NCBI RefSeq assembly: GCF_001522545.3
Contig: NC_031778.1
Span: 21,974,247 to 22,038,246 of the forward strand
Direction: 5' to 3'
DNA: 64,000 nt
Source: Parus major
Lineage: Eukaryota > Chordata > Aves > Passeriformes > Paridae
Under the pieces are notes generated by a model, which saw only the letters and a list, made by a program, of their open reading frames with translations, did no database searches and was not told where the DNA came from. Shown piece after piece: positions 37,101 through 49,249 of this stretch (position 1 is the first letter of the stretch; every line of letters begins with the position of its first letter). The position numbers were made by a program, and so were the translations under genes.

Positions 37101-38605
37101 GCTGATGGTGAGTATCTCCTGTCCTGCTGCTGGCTGGTCTCTGGGAGGGATTCCCTGCCACTGCCAGAAATTGCAGCAGATTAGTATTTCAAAGTGTTTT
37201 TCACAAGGTAACAACAAATCAACGGAGAAAATGACTCTAAAAAAGGGGGTTGGCTCTTCCTGCAGGCCACCAGTGATGGGATGAGAGGAAACGACCTTGA
37301 GCAGCAGGGGACGGTCGGGGTGGACATCAGGAGGAATTTCTCCACGGAAAGGTTTTTCAAAGAAAAAATTGGAAGGCATGAGTTCAGTTCTGGTTTGCAC
37401 AGAGAGCGTGGAGCTCCCCTGAGCATCCCAAACCAACCTGGTCCTCACAGACTGTGTCCTGTGGCCAGGCATGAGCAGGCAGGGGAGGAGCTGAGCCCAG
37501 GGCTGCTGTGTGCACAAACCAGACCCATGAGCTCCTCGCTAAAATTCCTGGGAGCATTTGTTCCTACCACAAGAGATTTCTGGTGTCATTCTGGTCCCAT
37601 GCCAGAAATTTGCTGTAGCTCCATTCTCTTCTCAGCCTTCCCTAAAAAGTGCTCTCTACTGACTTGTTTCAGCTGAGAAAGGCAGGCAGTGAAAGATTAA
37701 AAAATTACTTCAAAAAGCAATCCTACGGTTTTTGATAATACTTTTTCAATGTGGGCAACCTGTATAGAACAGATTAATTCATGTTTTAAAAGCAGGACTA
37801 TTTCCATCTCAAAAGGGAATCTTATAAATGCAATAAATCTGTTTTAATTTGTTTTGTCATTCTAATACAATCTTAACAGATACAGTCACTGATTTGCACT
37901 TGGAAGTAAAAGTATTCAGAACATTGAATGCTGCTTTGAGCTGTTTCCTACCACAGCTCTTTCTAAACTCACAAAAATAAAATGTTAACTTACCAAGGGA
38001 CCACTTGGCTTTTCTCAAGTATTGATTGTGCAAAGGTTTATGATGCAAGTCTGGTCACTCTGGCAGGAGATTTGTAGCTGTTACAATTTGTTTCTCCCAT
38101 CATTAGAAATATTTGAACAAACAGAAGGAAGCAGCAGGGCTGTGAGTGCTGCCAGGTGTCCCTGGCACAGAGGGCTCTCCTCAGGCTTCTTGTTGGAACA
38201 AGATGGTCTGAGCAGAGCACACCCTGCAGGGGGCCAAAAACACGGGATGAATTCATCCTGAAAAGGTTGCAAAAAGGAGTCTCAGAAGAATGGGGTAAGA
38301 TGAGCAGGCAGCTGAAGAGAAGGGAAAGGAGCTGCAATAAGCAGGACTGCTGCTGGAGTGGCATAAAGCAGCTTAGCTGTAATGCTGCTGACATCAGTGG
38401 GAGTGCTCTGGAACTGCACTCGGCTCAGGCTTCTCAAATAAAAAATCAGGATCAAACAGTGGAAGGTTTCAAAATAGGAGAGCTCCCAATAAGGACAGCC
38501 AAATGTGCAAGTGATTTAAAACCCCACCTGTGTCTTCAGCACGGTGCCCACACTGATCCTGCCCCTCTGCCCCTCTGCTCAGGTGAGGCCCCACCTGCAG
38601 AGCTG
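34186..38605. other. intergenic, no gene seen
   Basis: Unique sequence. The longest frame (36876-37517, minus, 213 codons) has no recognised domain and sits in a moderately GC-rich segment where long chance frames are expected; no splice structure supports it. No repeat family was recognised. Confidence 0.45.
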
Positions 38606-38688
38606 CCATTTGCCAAAGGCAAAATTCCCCAGACAGAAAATTCCTCACATCCTTCCACACTATCATTATTGACAAAAATGCCTTTAAT

Positions 38689-38720
<32 letters not shown>

Positions 38721-38857
38721 CTGTTTTCTGATGTGAAAATGGAGCTATTTCTTAAATGATGGGGTTGAATAAATGGCAGATGATTTGTAGGATATGTAAA
38801 AACAAAAGAAAAGAAATCCCTGCTTTTACTGATTACACAATTGCTGTTTTTATCAGT
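38606..38857. repeat. local duplication, copy 1
   Basis: About 250 bp that recurs at 41651-41878 in the same orientation with roughly 90% identity by eye. Shared blocks include CCATTTGCCAAAGG, 'CACTATCATTATTGACAAAA' and 'CTATTTCTTAAATGATGGG'. This copy has a 28-A run (38689-38716) where the other has 8 A, and one extra AAAAG unit near 38810. A sense CR1 starts about 30 bp after its end. Confidence 0.93.
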
Positions 38858-38888
38858 TCTGGGTCCCAGCACAGGAAAGGAGTCTGAG

Positions 38889-39313
38889 ACCAGGATGATC
38901 AGAGGGATGGGCAGCTTTGCTCTAAGGCTGGGAGAACTGGGATTGTTCAGCCTGGAGAAATCTTTGAGGTGACTTTATCACAGCCTTTCAGTACCTGAAA
39001 GGAGCCGAGAGAAGAGATGGAAAAGGACAATTGACAAGGGCCTGGAGTGATAGGACCAGGGGGAATGGCTTCCTACTGAGCCAGAGTAGATTTAGATTGG
39101 GTTTTAGGGAAAAAATTCTTCCCAGTGAGGATGGTGAGGCACAGGGTGCCCAGAGCAGCTGTGGCTGCCCCTGGATCCCTGGCAGTGCCCAAGGCCAGGA
39201 TGGACACTGGGGCTTGGAGCAGCCTGGGACAGTGGCAGGTGCCTCTGCCCATGGCAGGGGTGGAGCTGTATTATCTTTAATGTCCCAGCCCAAACCATTC
39301 TGGGATTCTGTGA
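38889..39313 (+). mobile_element. CR1 LINE 3' region, sense
   Basis: 'GGGATTGTTCAGCCTGGAGA', 'AAAAGGACAATTGACAAGGG', 'GGGGGAATGGCTTCCTACTG', 'GGATCCCTGGCAGTGCCCAA' and terminal 'CCAAACCATTCTGGGATTCT' follow in order. About 425 bp, with the frame interrupted in places. Confidence 0.92.
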
Positions 39314-41650
39314 AAATTTCAGCTCCTGACATCAATTTATTAGAGAACCACAAGATCTCACTGGCACACCATCTTTAAATTGCTTTTTTTTTTTTCAGTT
39401 TCATGTGTTGCTTTTGAAATTACTTCCATTGGGTATTACCCTTTGAAGAAACCCACAAGGTTAACAGACAGATTTGCCATGCTTATGCTGAGCTGAGTTT
39501 TAATTTTTTTGAGTGGTCCCTGAGCCTGTTTGTGATGGTGAGTGCATCCTAGGGGTGGGAGGAATTCGGTCATAAATCACTGCACAAGTCTGAGCTGCAA
39601 GAGGATGGATTAGGTCTTAATTCTGAAGGGGTGGCTTCATTTTATTTCCCACTCTACTCAGGGGTCGATAGCAGCCTCAGCTGCCATCAGGTTGTGTTTA
39701 TGGGAGGGCTCTGAGTGGGGGTTTCAACATCACCAGCTCTGTTTTTCTGGCTGGCTGCTCATCTTGAGGGTCACATCTGGGGGAGTTTCACTTGGGGGTT
39801 GCTGGGATGCAGGAGGAGAGAAAAAACAAGTGGGAGGAAGGGGAGAGGGGGGGAAAAAAGAGGTTTTCTCTCATGTTCTTTTCACACGCTCTTGTCTTTC
39901 GTTCTGTTCTCTATCCCCCTGCTGAGGTTTGCCACAGAATGACAAGGCAGCCTCCGTGGTGAGAACCTGACAGGAATGTTGCCAGTTTTCACAGACATCT
40001 AATTTCCTTCCCCATCACCTTCCCAAAGCTTGCTCTAACGGGCTGTTTGGGAGGGGAGAGCGTTATTGATCCCTCTCAACTTTGTGTTTCATTAAAACAG
40101 AGCTCTGGGCACGGAGCCAGCCCTCAGCTCAGCCCTGCTCTCCACAGCAGCCGTGCCAGGAGCTCCAGGGGACCCTGGATGTGTTTTGGGGATGGATAAT
40201 GATCCCATCACACATGTTCCTCACATGCAGGTGATGATAACACGAGTGGTTTTTGGGGGCTGAGGAATTCTCCCTGCTCCAGCCGCTTTTGTCTGACACA
40301 TCATTTAAAAAAACCCAAAAAGTTTACATTTAGTCTTGCCAATGTCCTCCACCATCAAGAAGTATTCATCGGGAAGGGATGGTATTTCCATAGCAACAAG
40401 GGATTTTTTTTTCAGAAAACTGGTGAATTTCCAAGACACAAAAGCTTGTTTGGAGCCCAGAAGTACCTGGATGGAAAACAAAACAGATGGTAAATCCTCT
40501 ACAGTTTTTTGGGTTTTTTTCAGAATAATTTTTTTGCCAGTTATTCTCCACTTTCTCCCACGTCCTAAATGTTTGCTTTGCATCGAATTCCTGGTCCGTG
40601 ATGGATTCAAGGAGCTGCCCAGTGGAATTGGAAGTCAGCAGCACCATGGTCTGTCCACATGAACAGCTGATCTGGAAGGGATCAGGGATTTTCTTTAGAT
40701 TCCCAACCCTCTGAAACATTTCTTAATATTGTTGTGCAGAATGATATTTGACAAATATCACTGGAATTGGGATATTGGGAATTCACCAAGGAATTCACCA
40801 AGCACAGAGTCCCAGTCTTGGAGAAGAGCTCTAAGGATGGACCTGGCCATGCTGCAACTTGAATTTTTTTCCATGAGATTCTGCATTTTCCCCAGAGAAC
40901 AAGAATTGGTAATTTAATATAAATGGGGGTTCTCCATATTTATCAAATATCAATTATTGCCTTCATCATCATCAATTAATGGGCAAACCTTTTTGCCTCT
41001 ATTCGAGCCATTTTTCTCACAATCTTGGGAATTATCAGATTTTGCAACAATCTCCAAAAGAGGAGGAGCTCAGCTTAGGCCAAACCCTTCAGCTGTGGAA
41101 GTGGGAGCACAAAGGAATTACCTGAGCCTGGCTTCAGAAAGTTCAGGAGCAAGAAGAGAAAAAATTCTTAAGTAATATATGTTTTTCAATTTGATTTCTT
41201 TCCATTATCTTTTGCTGTTTGTCAGAGTGAAAATACAAGGACTGACAAAGAAATGGTGAGGATGTCCATGGATGTTTCTCGTAATTTAATTTGAAACAAA
41301 GAATTGGAAGAAACTCCAGCTCCAGGACACCCAGGGCTGCTGGGCCCTGACAGTTGCCTCCATTTAAGTGTTACACCTTGGAAATGTAAATTTTACCTTT
41401 AAGTTAATTTCTGGTTTGGTTTTCTGGTCCTTAATCTGCTTTTAAACTTGTTTTAAACCTGAACAATGATTTATTACATCCAGCAAGGATGCTAGGAGGG
41501 AATTGGAGGTAATTTAATCTTATTTTTATGATGGAGTTTGCCAGTGTCAACTTTTCATTTGCAACCAGCACATTTTCAGTTGTGAACCCCTTTTCTTGAG
41601 CATCTCCACTGTCACTTAGATGTCCATTATTTTATGCCATTTTATGTTTT
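39314..41650. other. intergenic, no gene seen
   Basis: Sequence between the two copies of the local duplication, excluding the CR1. No domain-bearing frame was found, and no long homology between its two ends apart from the listed duplication. Confidence 0.5.
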
Positions 41651-41878
41651 CCATTTGCCAAAGGGGTGTTGAGAGGAGACAGAAAATTCCCCACATCCTT
41701 TCACACTATCATTATTGACAAAAATGCCTTTAATAAAAAAAATCTGCTGTTTTCTGATGTGAGAACAGAGCTATTTCTTAAATGATGGGTTTGAATAAAT
41801 GGCAGATCATTTGTAGGATATGTAAAAACAAAAGAAATCCCTGCTTTTACTGATTATACAATTGCTGTTTTTATTAGT
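41651..41878. repeat. local duplication, copy 2
   Basis: Direct partner of 38606-38857. It has the short A8 tract at 41735-41742. Homology ends at TTATTAGT, and the following bases differ from those after copy 1. Confidence 0.93.
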
Positions 41879-43633
41879 GTCTTCAGAGATGAATTATGGA
41901 AAGCCTTGGGTAAGGAAAAGCATTAAGAGAACTCTGTGGTAGTTGGACTGTAATATACATGATGTGTTTAGATTTTTCTTGTTCAAATAAATAATAAGTG
42001 TCGGTAAGGTCAGCCTAATTGATAAGAAAAATGGAATTGTTAATGTTCTGTGACATTACCTATCACTGTGGTATTTTCTAATGCCAAGGCCATTTAGCAA
42101 CTGATGAAAACCCAAAGTTCACAGTAATGATTAGCATTAAATAAATTCCCCTTCCCTTTAAATATGTAGGCCCCATGTTTTTTTTTCGGGAGTGCTGAGA
42201 AAGATAATTTGGTTTAAAAAATATAAAGCGTATAAGGTCTAATTTCTGAAATTAAAATCTCATTATTAGCAATTAAGTACAGTTTTTATTCATTACGTGG
42301 TAAAAAAGATTAGAAACTTAAATGTCAGAAGAAAATTCTGTTTCTGTAGCAGCTTGGTTTTGGCCATGCAATAATTGTCTGCTCCTCTTATTGCAGCTCT
42401 CACGGAGATGCATTTGAAATCCATATTGATTAATTCATGCACGCTGTGACTTGGTATCTAATTCTTTCCTTTGTCAGCTTGCTGGAACTGGAAGAAAATA
42501 TCTGATCTTATTCCTCTGCTGGAATGATTTTTACATGAATTTTTAACAGCAAGACCTTCACTTGTATTTACTTGCAGGACCAATGTTTTAGTCTCTAACT
42601 TTGGCATGCCAGCAGAGATGATTAATTTCTATTGCTTCTTGGGATATAACAAAAAAAGGATTCCAGTGAAGCTCTTCTAAATTGGAAGCGTTTTTTCCCC
42701 TTTTCGTTTTTTGTTCTTAATCCAGCAGTATTTGCTTGGTTTTTTGTTGGTTTTTTTTTGTAGTCACAAGGTGAATCCTTTCCTTCTTTATTTGCAGGAT
42801 TGTCAGCAACTTCCTGATGGATATTTCTGCCTGGTAATGACCCAACAACCAGACTACACCATTTGCACTATGAAGGCATTTTTGTTCAAACATTGACCAT
42901 GTGCTAATTTCTCCCATAAAATTCTGGTGGAGCCATGAGCAAGGGTGTAATTTTAACACCCCTTATGGAGCTGTGAGACAGAGATTACATTTTTTGTGGG
43001 ATTTTACATGGAATGAGGGCTCACCGTGGGGGTACCAGTGTTTACAATGATTACATTTAATTATGGAGTCCTGTCAGGAGTTTTCTGTGAAAAGCACAGC
43101 AGGAATTCCAGCTGGGAAAGAGCTCTGGCATCTCCAGCAGAATTCAGGCAGGACTGAGATACCTTAAGGCCAAAATCACAGTGTAAAATCAGAGAAACCC
43201 AGCTGTGCTGGGAGGTCAAAAATGTTGGAGATCTCTTCCATTGAGATGATCCAGGGATAAATTTTCCCCCTTTTTCAGAGGGATATGGAGCAGACTATGT
43301 GAGGTGTGGATGTATTGAGAGTTGTAGTTCTTAAAATGAAATCAAGAGAGGAATTCTTGCATAGAATGAAAGAATTTGCAGTCAGTGCTTCAGATGAGCT
43401 TCCTGAGAAGATTTCTTCTCCCATTCATTGTCACTGCCTTTAAATGGCTTATCCAGAGCTCCAGGTTCCACTCAAGGGGCTCTGTGCCTAAAAGAAATGA
43501 GCATTTCTGATACTAAATTCATGAAGGAGAAAAAGCTTTTCAAAGTTTACATCTTTCAAACTTGTACAGAACTGATGAAAGTCATTTCTCCAGACATTCA
43601 GAATTCTGACAGCCTGCAGCAAGAAATTCAAGA
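41879..43633. other. intergenic, no gene seen
   Basis: AT-rich. The part 41,980-42,460 has dense TAAT/ATTA motifs without simple-sequence character and could be a conserved enhancer, which cannot be judged from one species. No coding frame was recognised. Confidence 0.4.
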
Positions 43634-43863
43634 ACCTCACAGAATCCCAGAATGGTCTGCAAGGGACATTAAATCTCATCTCATTCCAACCCTGCCATGG
43701 CAGGGACACCTTCCACTGTCCCAGGCTGCTCCAAGCCCCAATGTCCAGCCTGGCCTTGGGCACTGCCAGGGATCCAGGGGCAGCCCCAGCTGCTCTGGGA
43801 ACCTGTGCCAGGGCTCCCCACCCTCCCAGGGAACAATTTCTCCCCAACATCCCCTCTCACCCT
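43634..43863 (-). mobile_element. CR1 LINE 3' fragment, antisense
   Basis: 'CACAGAATCCCAGAATGGTC', 'CCCTGCCATGGCAGGGACAC', 'CTGTCCCAGGCTGCTCCAAG', 'GCAGCCCCAGCTGCTCTGGG' and a CCACCCTCCCAGGGAACAAT block. At about 230 bp it reaches further towards the element's 5' side than the other antisense copies. Confidence 0.92.
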
Positions 43864-46800
43864 CCTCTATTTATCACAGAACATACAAAGATGTTTTAGA
43901 ATGGAAAGTTTCCCAACAACTTAAACCAGGAATGAGGCGAGTCCTTTTTTTAACACCACAAGGATTTGGAGGATGCAGAAATGAATTTTTCTCCCACCCC
44001 TTTTCTGTCCCACCTGCATCCCAGTGCCCTCTGTAAGATTTGCCTGTTGATCACAGTTATTCAGCAAATCACAAATGACAGCAACGTGACTTCTAGGGGC
44101 TGACATCCCTGCCAGCCCAGAAAAGCAGGTTTTTGATTTTTCAGGTTTCAATAAACCACTGCAGTGGTTTAGCTACAAAAAGGAATTTAATACAAGAAGA
44201 CCAAACCACCCTTATCATGTTTCTTACAGTCTACTAAAACTGCAAACTTTTGCAAGACAGAATTATTTAAAGGATTATATTAAAAAGCTCTTCTCTAGAG
44301 AAGCATCTCTCACTCTCCCCTACAGATGTGCTAAATAAGCAACATTTCCTCATATTTGTAAGCAATTCCAGTGAAAATGCTTTAAAAGATGATCTGTTGG
44401 CATTCTGGCTGTAAAACTGGGCTGTCATCTGCATTCTTTTTTGTGTCTTACCCTCTTTTATAGATGTAGAATCATTGAACTATTTCTACCAGAGCTATGG
44501 GAAATGATTTGGTATTGCTGCTCAAGCTAATCATTATTCACATATAAACTGCCCATTTACTGTTTCTCATATCCAATTTTTGAAGAAAATATTGATGATG
44601 ACACCTGAAATAACTTGGCAAGGCTTTGAAGAAGCTCTGCAAATCTATTACAGAGATGAATTGCAAAAGTGAGGTGCACTCACCAACCGTGCCAAGTGAA
44701 TGCCAATAGATAAAGTTCAGTTGAGGATTTCTCAGTTTCAATCTTTCTAGGAAGTTTGTGCATTTTATTGGAAGAAAATTCCCGATTCCTGGTTTTTCTC
44801 ATTGTGGAATGGAAAGAAACTGAGGTGCTGGAGTTTTGAGAATGGAAGGAAAATGTTCCTAACTACTTTGAACAACAGGATTCTCTGTTGAGTTTAGGTA
44901 AAAGCTGCCCTAAATCAGCCAGGAGCTGTTTGAGAACTGTATTAACAGCAAATCATGGAAAGACAGCAAAAGTCTTGCAGTGGCTCTGTGGAAAGCAGCA
45001 CTGAGGAATTTGGGATATCAGGAAAGAACAGCAGGGCTGTGAGCCAGAGCAGCAGAAGAAAGGATGCAAGGTGAGTTCAGGCTCACATCTGTATAACCCT
45101 GGGCATTTAAAATGTGTCATTGTGGATCAGGCGAGCAGAAGCAAAGCAAATTCAGCCCAGCCTTCCATAAAAACCCAGCTGCCTATTCCCTGCATGCCCA
45201 GGAAAAATCCATCTGTTTGCAATCGGTGCTGCCATGGTGATCTTCAGGTTGGTGGGGACATCTCCTGACAGGCACACCTGGAGAAAGGCTCTGAACCCTC
45301 TCAGCTCTGGACATCCCTGCACTTACCTGGCTTCCAGCTCCTCACACCCATCCTCCACTGAACACCTTCAGGAAAAGGCTTTTCTTATCCAGGCTCCTCT
45401 GAGGGTTGGGCACAAAACACCTTTTCACTCGGGATGGGGAAGCTTTTGGGTCAAAGGGAAGGATGATCCTGGGCAGAGGTGGAAATTCTGTGCTAAAGTG
45501 TGGAATTTCTGCAAGGCAGCGCTTGTAACCTGCCTCACCCTGTAATCAGCCAGGAACTCCCCTGCTGCTGCACTTCAATACCTGCACAAAAACAAGAGTT
45601 ACGTTCTCTCTTCCTACAGTGTGGGGAAAAAAAAATAAATAAAAGAGTATCATTTTTATTTTTTAAAACCTGAAAATGCCTCAGTGCAGTAACACTCTTC
45701 TCTACGAAAAGCAAAGACTGAAGATTCAGAAAAACAAAGGATTAGAGAAAGGTAAACAGTTGTGATGTCTTTGGCTATGAAACATCAGCTAAATGGTTAC
45801 ATTTTTATAATTTCTTAAGCCATTTTACCACATCTATAACTTAATTTGCCTTGTACAGACACAGCAAAAGCTTCCATTTTCCTTCTGATATTTTCTTTTA
45901 TTTTCCTTAGGCTTTGCCACTAAAGCTGCTTTAATCTTTGTAGATAAATCTTCAGGTTTTCAATTTTTTTTTCCTCTCTGAAGACTTCAGCTGTCTTAAG
46001 TTTTTATATTTCATCGTGTTTAAATGTTTTAGGCAATTTGAAGCCCTATTTATAAATGGATATCATTAAGATTAGGCTCTAATAAGTGCTAATCTTTCTT
46101 TCCAAGCAGATAAAGCCTGTCTTAAACCTGAATGGCTTAAAACAAGTTCATTTTATTTATCCTTATAAAGTGAACAAATAAAACACTGCCCAGCAGCTGT
46201 ATTCACTGGAAACACTGGAGATAATCCTCCCATTTATTACTGCAAAGTGCTTTTCCTTGGAGGCATCAGCCTGCTTTACCTTCAGATGTGCAGGCTGCAG
46301 GTCACAGAGCCTGAAACGTGGCAATGAAACCTGAAAATCACCTGGCCTCACAAAAAACTTCCAACTCGGCTCCAGTTTTGGATGTTTTGGGTTGAGTTTT
46401 GAGTCAAGCAGGGCCAATATTGGCACTGTGTGTTTTTAGTTGAAGGCACAAATTAATGGCTTGGTCTGCACTGCACACCTCGAGGTGAACATCTCTTTTC
46501 ATCAGGGGAACTCTGATGCTTGGAGGTGTTGAGTTCATTTCTGCCTGTGCTTGGCTGAGCCCAAGGTTTGTGATCAAACCACGAGCTCTGGCTGAGCAAG
46601 GAAATCTTTTTTTCTATGAAGAATGATAAAAAATGACTGAACGTGGCAATTTCATGTGCAGTAAATCCAACCCTGCCTGGGTTTTGCTCCCCAATGGATT
46701 TTACTGGCTCTCTCCTATAAAACAAAAGGGATTAAAGCTGTTCAGGGTTTCCCTTGAGTTGAAATAATTTTAATATTCCAGACCATCCTAAATGGGATCT

Positions 46801-48347
46801 GATGTCACTAAAGATAAAATGTCTTTATCTGACTGGTTGCTGTCATTCCATGAGTGCCTCTGCAGCCAAAAACAGGGGAGGAAGAGGGAAAACAATGTTC
46901 TTGCTGTATGGACAAAATGGAGCAAATAACTCACAACTAATAAGTAACACAATCTCCTCCTGAGGACTAAAAATACCCTGCTTTTATTGAAAGTCTATTT
47001 ATTGAAAGTCATCAGGTAAGTAAAATGATGTTACTTCTATTTCTTGCCTGGTCATAAGAACAAGCAGTTCCAGAGCAAATTTAAAGTTAATTTCCTGCAG
47101 ATCCTGGTTTATGAGATTTTAAAACTGGCCTTTGGTTAATGGTCATGAAAGTGGAATTTGAACTGCACCAAAGTTTATGGAAAGTGATCAAAGGCAGCTT
47201 GCGAAAAAATTAAATTATATTTCCTGATCATTCTTCATTTCCAGTGTTAATGTAACTCACAGTCCTGCAGCCTCAGAAATGTTGATCTGGGAGCTCATCT
47301 AAAGCCTGAAACAAATGTAAGGGATTGCAAATCAAAGTAGGAATGTGGGTTGGTAAAAGCCACTTTTGGTCAGTCCCTTGATCCCTCAGCCACCTCTGTG
47401 CTCAGGAGTCCTTTCTAACTGTGGCTATAAATACAGAGCTTCAAAACCAGTTAAAAATATTTGAATATGGATGAAAAGCCCCACAAAGTTAATAAATCTG
47501 GTTCATTTTTGTCAGGAGCAGTATGAAACAAAGGAAGAGAATGGCAACAGAAACACAAAAGGTTTATAACTTATAGTACAACTCCACCAGATGGATCTGA
47601 GTTGAATTTCAGTTTTTATTTTCCTTATAAACTTTATGTTTACTTCCAATAAAAGTGACTCTGGGAGAAATCAGGCAAGCACTGACTTCTTTGTGTGATC
47701 TACATTTGTGAAAGCTGATTGCAAAAATAGGGAATTATGTTTATGAAAATCAGATCTTGGTAAACGAAACAAAAATACAAGTGAGCGTGAAAGGTAAATA
47801 ATCTAATTATAAATACGGTGACATAGAGAATGCCACCATCAAATCCTGCATTACTTCATCTCCCATGCATGTAAATCTAAGGGGACAAACCTCAGCAAAA
47901 CAGGCTCTTGATGCTCTTCCAGCTGAAGTACTCGATCCAAAGCTCACAAAGTCACTATGAATCATTTAAGTTTTGGATGCTGAGTGCCAATTTTTCTGCA
48001 GGAAATTATCTTACATCTAAAATCACATTTTTCCTAGTGAAAACTTTATAATTAAAAGTAGTCTTGAGTGTTTTAACATAATTTATGTAGAATAGTGTAT
48101 TGTTTCTACTTTCTTTGAGAATAACAGATAAATATCACGTGTACAGTGGGATGTCTTTCAGGAAGGCATTATTATAGAATCTTAAAAACTGTATTCAACT
48201 GGCTACTAACAAAATGATTCTCCTACAGGGAAGAACACATTATAACACTACAAAACAATACTCCAGGTAAGGTCCAGAATACAGGATATTTTCAGGTTGA
48301 TTACACGTTATGCAAACTACTTGAATTCCTTCTCAAGTTCAAAAAAT
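43864..48347. other. intergenic, no gene seen
   Basis: Unique AT-rich sequence. It contains a perfect palindrome (listed separately) and a short tandem of TATTGAAAGTC at about 46,985-47,010. No recognised gene or repeat family. Confidence 0.45.
44152..44171. repeat. perfect 20-bp palindrome
   Basis: TAAACCACTGCAGTGGTTTA is its own reverse complement with no spacer. It could act as a dimeric factor site or a cruciform seed; neither is shown. Confidence 0.95.
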
Positions 48348-48394
48348 CCATAAATCCTAACCCTAACCCTAACCCTAACCCTAACCATAAATCC
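48348..48394. repeat. interstitial telomeric repeat flanked by direct repeats
   Basis: About five units of CCCTAA (48356-48386) lie within an intergenic region. CCATAAATCC occurs at 48348-48357 and again at 48385-48394, so the telomeric tract is bracketed by a 10-bp direct repeat (8 bp outside the CC shared with the telomere motif). This is the footprint expected from insertion at a staggered break. The intact units suggest limited decay. Confidence 0.95.
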
Positions 48395-49249
48395 ATATGT
48401 GTTTCCACAGGCTCTCCACTCAAATTGCCTGTCAGGGTAAAAAAAAAATCTTGAAAACTGTGCTGTAACCAGGATGATGAAGGAAAATTACTGCCAGACA
48501 GATTATATAGTGAAGAAAAACGGTGGAAGTTATTGTGTGCCTCCTAGCTTGAATACATATGGGACAAATGCAAATTTGCCAAATGAAATACAGTTCAGAG
48601 TGCATAAATTTCAAACAGATAATACTTTGTCCTTATTAAATCCTGGCTTGGATCATGATTTTTCCTGAATCTCCAGGTTTTCTGTGGAGGCTGTTTATCC
48701 CCTAAAGGAGTATCAATTATAAATAATGGTCAAGCCACCAAAATTGGAAGGACAAGACTCAAAGCAAATAAACTGCAGCAATATAAGTGATAAAAACTCG
48801 AGTGTTGCCATACACTTCAGGTATCCTTTGAGGGGGAGGCATGGGAATTATCATTTATTGGCAGAGACATAAATACCTGGTGTGGAAGAGTTGAAGTGTG
48901 ATGCATGGATCTACAAGTGCACAAGTCTACAGGGTGGCCATAAATACAGCTTTTGTGAAAAATTAAACATCACAAGGATGTTTAGCTCTGAGCACTAACT
49001 AAAGGTTAGTGTGGATAATGGGATAACTTTTTTTTTTTTTTTTTTAAAAAAAAAAAGCCATTTGAAGCCTCCTTGCGCTCAGCAAGGTTGATTTAGATTT
49101 CAGCTACTGAAAGCACGGCATTAAATGAGCAGGAAGAGGAGATTGCTTCCTCCAGAGTGGTGAATAAATAATACCTCAGAGTGAAACCATGGATTCAAAC
49201 AGAGGGACGCTTTGAGAAGTTTGGGATAAAGGTTGGAATGAGATGGGAG
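48395..49249. other. intergenic, upstream flank of ZBBX-like gene
   Basis: AT-rich. It contains T18 followed directly by A11 at 49028-49056, a perfect A/T palindrome of at least 22 bp. No coding content was seen. Confidence 0.5.

Noticed and set aside
36876..37517. 213-codon minus-strand frame
   Set aside because: No recognisable domain, no splice context and a competing open frame on the other strand; it fits chance openness.
38606..41878. The two direct copies as LTRs of one retroviral element
   Set aside because: No TG...CA ends, no primer-binding or polypurine tract, and no gag or pol similarity in the sequence between.
1..49249. Search for the neighbouring serpin (SERPINI2-type) exons expected near ZBBX from known vertebrate gene order
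   Set aside because: No serpin-like frame or reactive-centre motif was seen; the neighbour, if syntenic, lies outside the window.
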